Source of the DNA: Clitopilus passeckerianus
Taxonomy: Eukaryota > Basidiomycota > Agaricomycetes > Agaricales > Entolomataceae
NCBI GenBank assembly: GCA_944990035.1
Contig: CALYLX010000041.1
Coordinates: 1-64,000, forward strand
DNA length: 64,000 nt
Direction: 5' to 3'
Shown here: one piece after another, positions 58,625 through 64,000 of the stretch
Layout: every line of letters starts with the position of its first letter
Position numbering within the stretch: the first letter of the stretch is position 1
Notes under the pieces: generated by a model
The model's database searches: none
Told to the model about the DNA's origin: nothing
Seen by the model: the letters and a program-made list of their open reading frames with translations, nothing else
Position numbers and translations under genes: made by a program

Positions 58625-60553
58625 TCAAAGCCCAAACCCAAGTAAAGAAAGGACCTCCTGGGGGAGATATCCCGAGACCTTGCCCAGAAGATCAGACAAA
58701 CCCTGCGGATCCTTACAAGCACCGTCAAGCAGCTCTCCTCGGGGGAAGCTTGCACCACTGGCGTTATAAAAGCCTCCAAGTCTGGCAAGACTGTCTGTCT
58801 TCGGGTCGTATTGTGGCCATCCATAATCCAGGAGACCATTGTGTGGATCACGGGCAAAGGCCACCCAAGCGCCTTGGAAATACTTGGAGAGGTTCTTCTC
58901 GACTTGGGACGCGGTTGGGTACAAAGCACCGAACAGAATAGGAAGTTCCGATGTGTGATAGGCTCGAAGATCGGGGTGGGGCGAGATGTCGTTGAAAACG
59001 CCTGAAGGAATGATGAGACTCAGTGATGAAAGATTGGCAATGATTCCGGCGACCTTCGTAGAGGTATTTCCAGGTTGGGATGTTCAGGTTGAGGCGATTC
59101 CCAACAGCTTGTTGCGTAGGACAGACAAAAGCAATCTCACAGCCAAGTCAATACAGTGAGGTATCGTAAAGGCAACCAGCTCACCTGGGTCACAATATCC
59201 GAAAAAACCTCAGTCACGAAGGGAATAGTATATCCAAGAGCAGCGACCTGCGCTGCTACGATAATGACGTCCTCTTCGTTTGCAGTTGTGCCTGCTAGAA
59301 GAGGGACCTGCAAAAACTTGCCACTAGCAGCTCGAACACCAGCATCAGGGAAGATTGTTATAGCTTTTGGGACTAAATCAGCCGGTAAATCACGGATGCC
59401 AGAACACGGACAAACCATCGACGAGAGGAGCCAGAGTGGTATTGGTATCCAATTGAGCTTGAACCAAAGTCTTGAAGGGTTTGTCCTTCATACAGGCAAG
59501 CTGAGCGTCGTCAGACACTACAAATTCATGAGTCATCATACAGCGTAACATAGAGAATGGCCCTACCTGTTCCGCAACCGGCAGCATTCGCCACTGTGTT
59601 CCATGGTTTGGGGTCAAAGGTCACATTTGCAGGAGTAGGACCTGTGGTAGCAGGCCATCCAGCACCAAGGCTTAAAATCTCGATCAGGTGAAGTTTCACC
59701 ATGAGTTAAACTTGAACTCACTTTCCCGACATTTGAATGAGACCTGCCCAACAAATGTTAGCATTTTGTGAGCGTACAAACAATTCACGAGCATACCTTT
59801 GACTCTACGATCGTCAGGGTGCATATAGGCGTACGCGTCAACAGCCACACCGCCAGCACTCTCTCCGAAGAGGGTGATTCGTTCCGGGTTTCCGCCGAAG
59901 GATGCGATATTGCCATAAACCCATTGTACGGCAGCGTCTATGTCAAGAAAACCGAAATTCTGCGATTTGGTGTCGCTGACGAGTTGGGGTGCATTGGGCT
60001 GGCCAAGAATATTCGTTCGGTAGTTGAAGCTGACAACAAGGATGTCACCGAAATTCTCGACTATTTTTGAACCGTCGTAGATGAAACTGTTGCTCTGCAG
60101 CAAGCTTTTGGTTAACTTGGAGGGACCAGGGACGAAAAGTATTCATACCGTTCCAGACGAGAACCCGCCGCCATATATCCAGAGCAAGACTGCTCCGCCC
60201 AGAGTACGATTGGCTGAAGGAGCCCAGACATTGATGGTCAAACAATCTTCTCCCTCTGGGGGAATGGCTTCGTTGTTGTTGCCCGTCACATTGGCAAACG
60301 CGATGTCAAGAGGTCCGATGCGTTCTGGGCAAGAGTTACTGAAGTTGAATGCATTGAATGGTTTAGTGTATTTTGGAGGTGGTCCAGGGGCTTCCCATCG
60401 TCCAGCAACGGCATAGGGAATCCCTAGGAATTGTCGAACCCCGGGAGAGGTTTGCGTTCCAACCACGTCACCCTGTTGGGTTGTCACAGTCAAGCCATGG
60501 TCCTGGGCGGTACCACCCAATGCCAGAAGAGCAAGTGCCAAAAGAGGCTTCAT
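58625..60553 (-). CDS. Secreted type-B carboxylesterase/lipase, copy 3
   Basis: Third paralogue, separated from the other two by about 9.4 kb. Signal peptide MKPLLALALLALGGTAQD. Core: GDVVGTQTSPGVRQFLGIPYAV, GEDCLTINVWAP, oxyanion motif YGGGF, nucleophile FGESAGG, acidic residue in GTTANEED, His in RAYHTSELPIL. Catalytic residues are complete. About eight exons, all GT-AG where inspected; ends LSLLGFGL at 58625. The stop codon directly abuts the presumed Helitron edge, so part of its 3' UTR may come from the element. An AATAAAAG element lies about 55-63 bp before the ATG. Confidence 0.9.
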
Positions 60554-61131
60554 CGTCAGAAGAAAAGCGAGTGAGGGGGATGTGAATGTCGAAGTGCAAG
60601 GGTTCGTCCTTTTATTCGTCCTTCCTCAGCCGTGACTGAAATACGCACAACCCTGCCGCAGCCAAGGGTTGGAGCGGATTCGCATCCTTTGTCGGTGCCA
60701 AACAACGTCTGGGACACTCAACTGGATGCTGGGTATGGCAATGAATGATAAAGTGTAGTTCATAGCGCCACAAAGAGCAGTAGCAACAAAAATGTTGATC
60801 CCAGCTCGCTGGAAGCCCGAAAATTAATGGGCTACGGCGTGGTTGCTGCGGTGCCGCAGGCAGAACGTTTCGTACGATCGGCTAAGCATGCAGAAAGGTT
60901 TTCAAGGTTGCGTCCCATGAGAACTACTTGAAAAACTCACCTTGTAATGGATGCATCGCTACTGGCGCATTTTATAGCAGAGCTACCAATTTCGATGGAA
61001 ATCATTGGGATATCGTTGAATAAAATCATGGTTGGCCGCCAGAATACTCGTGCACAGCCACAGACGCGCCCCAAGGGATCCTTGACCATCGACCTCTATT
61101 CAGAGTCAACTGGATTGTCCTTGTGGCCATC
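60554..61131. other. Divergent intergenic region, esterase 3 / LSM4
   Basis: No gene; holds the promoter of esterase 3 and the LSM4 leader. Confidence 0.5.
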
Positions 61132-61743
61132 ATGGTAAGCCATTTCTGCTCAAATATCCTCCTTGCTGACGCTTAGTGCTACAGCTGCCGCTATCACTTC
61201 TTAATGCAGCCCAAAACAAGCCCATGGTAAGGTCAAATCTTGTTCGATCGTTCATCTAAACGCTCAACGCAGCCATGATCCAGTTGGTCGAGCTCAAAAA
61301 CGGAGAAACATTCAATGGTCACCTTGTAAACTGCGACAACTTCATGAACATCACTCTCCGCGAGGTATATCAAACATCGTCAGACGGTGAAAGATTTTGG
61401 AAGCCGAAGGAATGTTACATCCGGGGCAGCACGGTGGGTAAAGTTCCACAGATTCTGTCCTCCGGTCTCAATGGAACGTTCGAATATCAGATCAAATATC
61501 TACGAGTGCCGGACAACCTACTCGATGTTGTAAAAGATGAGCAGCATAGAGCAAGAGATGCAGGTAGAGGTGCACGTGGAGGTATGGGAGGAGGTGGCCG
61601 TGGTGGAAGGGGAGCACCAACAAGAGGCATGTACCATTCCAAATGCCTCTGAAGGAATAAGCTAATATACAATACTGTTAGGAGGTCGTGGTGGTCGTGG
61701 TGGCCCAATGCGAGGAGGCAGAGGCCGAGGGCGTGGACAGTGA
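61132..61743 (+). CDS. LSM4: U6 snRNA-associated protein Lsm4
   Basis: Sm-like ring subunit of Lsm2-8 (U6 snRNA, nucleus) and Lsm1-7 (mRNA decay, P bodies). Four coding exons: 61132-61134 (only the ATG), 61185-61226 ([14 protein letters not shown]), 61284-61626 and 61682-61743, joining to 149 residues. Sm1 motif [22 protein letters not shown] and Sm2 end [14 protein letters not shown] are present, with a longer than usual loop ([13 protein letters not shown]) between CYIRGSTV and IKYL. The tail is Arg/Gly-rich ([13 protein letters not shown], then [13 protein letters not shown]), an RGG type known to support P-body assembly. The last intron appears to use a GC donor (gcatgt); retention would replace the final RGG part by MYHSKCL and stop. 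Confidence 0.9.
61627..61681 (+). other. LSM4: Probable GC-AG intron in LSM4
   Basis: 55 nt, starting GCATGT and ending GTTAG. It is the only junction that keeps the Gly-Arg repeat frame ([10 protein letters not shown]) through to the stop at 61743. Confidence 0.55.
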
Positions 61744-61993
61744 GGAAAGACACTATTCTCTCTCCACGATAAAGAACTCGCTTGGGATAATGGTGTGTAG
61801 AGTGTCCTTCCTGATAAACTGATTCAACCGTTCAAACTACTACTTCTTAGACGCATACTGGATTGTGAACACCACGTTTGCAGAGGTACAGGATATTAGA
61901 TTTCTATTTTACAACCTGAATATAGGAGCCATCGAGGGCATTTAAGCATCACTAATGACCTCAATGACCCCTTACTATTCCCGTCCCAAGATT

Positions 61994-63770
61994 TTACGTT
62001 TTCCACCTGTCTTCTGGGACATCGGCGTTGACATGGAACTTCAAGCAACGTTCTTCGTCGGATTTCTCTTCGAGAACCCACTTGCCCTAGAAAATGGTTC
62101 ACTAAATTGAATCAGAGGGTTTGCAAACCGTCCACTCACTGAATATACACTTCGCCCGACACCAACAAGCCGCAACTGCGAATTCTCACTTCGAAGCATG
62201 AGATTCCGAGCGTGCTCAAGGGTGAACGTTGCCGATCGTTTGGCGAAAGGGTCACTGGGGAACCAGTTTGCCTGCAACCTGAGCGTCTGCAGATTGCTTC
62301 CATGTGCAATGGCCTCCGAGAGACATTCCTAGTACGCGGGGACGGTCAGGAGAAGACCTTGAAAGGTGTCTAAGGGTGGCTCACGATGTCGGGAATTGTG
62401 CTGCAGCATACCAAACTCTCCAACTTCGGGAACAGCGAGCAGACGCACTCGATGTCGTTCAGCGTCAGCTCAACGTCTCCTAACATGTAATGTTTAAGAG
62501 TTTCGCCGTGGACGCGGGCCATCCGCATGATGAAGGGTCGAGGTAGACCGGTATGGCCTGGATTCATTGATGTCGTGTAGGCATGTAACCGCAACGTCTC
62601 CAGACCCGCCCGAGGGAGCAGATCCAGGATCCAACCCCAGAGCTTTTGAGGCCCAGAGCTATCGATTGAACTCGCGCGAATTGTAAGGTGTTGAAGAATG
62701 GGTAGCGATTCCGGCCGCCAGTCATCTCGTCGCGTCTCTCGATAATATCCTCCCGGATACTCGGTATCTAGGGACTTGAGGTCCTTCAGGTGGCTGAGGA
62801 TAGTTGGAATAGTCACTGCAGGCGCTCCTTTGAGTCGAAGGTCCGTGAGCTTGGGAAGCTGGGACAGCACTGAAATGAGGATTGTCGGTGGGACACCTGC
62901 ACACCGCTATATTCATTTAAGCGATAAAATGAGAAACGTACGCTCAATGCAGGGGTATAAGTGGACACTGACACCCAATTCGAGATGCGTTAGAGTAGCA
63001 CCTAACATCTCAGACCAGCCTTGAAGGACGCGGGGTGGCCCTTCCATGCACCAGACGGAGATCTTGCGGAGACCCGTTAGTGTGTTGAGCTCTTTCCAGA
63101 CGTTGACACCTAGATCACTATGCGTCCGAATGATCACTTCGCGTAATGGATGTTCACGAACGACTTCGATCATGGAAAGTAAAACACAGTCGGTCGTCGC
63201 ATCGTCATCTATCCAAGTGATTGATTCGAGGTACTTGCAAAGTGAGAGGGCTTTGAGGGTGTCCTGCGTTATATGCGCATATCGGAGGATGTTTCCCCTA
63301 TGAATGGCGCCTAATACAAAGTTGGATCCCCTTGAAAGCAGATAAAATGATAAAAAAACCTGTTTCCGTTACCCGACGAACATGTAAAGCTAGTTCTGGG
63401 CGTTTGAGCAAAGTTGCAGAAGGATGGTGAATGACAGACTAAAAAGTGCAATATGTCAGAACATCGGTTTTATGAGGCAAAAAGTCCCAAATAGATGGCT
63501 AGGCTCTTTTGATGAGCAGAGTGGGTATAAAGGGCACGAGACAAGAAATGGACGGGGAAATAGTCAAGTTACCTTGGAAATGATCCTTGAATCAAGCTTC
63601 CTGTACAACAGCGGAGTGGCAGCTTTATTGAAGGCACTGCTGACAAGCGCACATGCATGCCAATCTCTGCGATCCGAGAGCTGAGAGAGAATCGGCGAGA
63701 GCAAGTCGAGCGGAAGGTCGTGGTACGTTCTGTAAGAAATATACCTCGACCGAGAAGGCAGACGAATCAT
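61994..63770 (-). CDS. F-box / leucine-rich-repeat-like protein
   Basis: Typical agaricomycete F-box protein, probable substrate receptor of an SCF ubiquitin ligase. Starts MIRLPSRSRYISYRTYHDLPLDLLSPILSQLSDRRDWHACALVS at 63770, where LPLDLLSPILSQL and the following Asp/Trp positions fit an F-box. Later exons give Leu-rich stretches (LSQLPKLTDLRLKG, LKDLKSLDTEYPGGYY, LESLVCCSTIPDI|ECLSEAIAHGSNLQTLRL) of irregular LRR character. The last exon follows a short intron and reads GKWVLEEKSDEERCLKFHV, stop at 61994. At least five introns. Function cannot be deduced; such genes are numerous and fast evolving in mushrooms. Confidence 0.75.
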
Positions 63771-64000
63771 GGGAAACGACCTACATTGAACCGCTCTTGA
63801 CGACGCCTGCGGGCTTTATATTAGAGATCCGGTCCTCGCACATTTGCCAGGCTCCTGACATTCGCCAATGGCAGGGGAATGCTGAGATTATTCGCCGACA
63901 ACACCGACAGTCATCAAACCACGAGTCACGGTGGTGGCGAGCGGCGAGACCCCGCCGTTTTGCGGAATCTAATCTTATCAGTGCAATATCCCAATTGCTC

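Overview
This is a genomic window from a filamentous basidiomycete, most likely a mushroom-forming agaricomycete. The evidence is direct: compact genes on both strands, many short introns (about 45-65 nt) with GT-AG borders, fungal orthologues throughout (SAGA subunit Ada2, septin, Leu5 carrier, Gef1-type CLC, Erv2), multicopy secreted type-B carboxylesterases, and a fungal Helitron. The genus cannot be named from the sequence alone.

Layout. 1.4-13.9 kb is a housekeeping block: CWC24 (-), a bZIP factor (+), a CUE-domain protein (+), VMA16 (-) and ARL3 (+) facing away from each other across 79 bp, a short-chain dehydrogenase (-) and a Cdc11-type septin (+). 14.4-18.3 kb holds a Gef1-type CLC (+) and a previously easy-to-miss 73-residue spliced gene (+). 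20.5-30.0 kb is a minus-strand run: TSR1, ADA2 and a large ankyrin-repeat protein. After a 2.8 kb apparently empty gap come LEU5 (-) and the meiotic HOP2 (+), a small orphan frame, a decayed gene copy (35.9-36.7 kb), ERV2 (-) and a large OPT-family transporter (-) with a long disordered N-terminal extension.

43.9-60.6 kb is the accessory part. Three paralogous secreted carboxylesterases lie in the same orientation (44.9-46.8, 47.3-49.2, 58.6-60.6 kb). The array is interrupted between copies two and three by an unrecognised 347-residue protein gene (-) and by a complete, seven-exon Helitron replication initiator/helicase gene (+) whose exons join without a single stop into 1969 codons. The right flank (61-64 kb) has LSM4 (+) and an F-box/LRR-like protein (-).

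Functional links: CWC24 and LSM4 act in splicing; VMA16, CLC and ARL3 act in the acidic Golgi/endosomal system; ADA2, bZIP and TSR1 serve transcription and ribosome assembly; the esterases and OPT transporter fit extracellular digestion and uptake. The most notable points are the intact Helitron in the esterase array, a natural Gly-to-Asp change in the oxyanion hole of esterase 1, several GC-AG introns, and a possible dual N-terminus for the OPT transporter. No tRNA, rRNA or CRISPR was found. Exon borders were placed by eye from reading-frame continuity and family conservation; no alignment was run.
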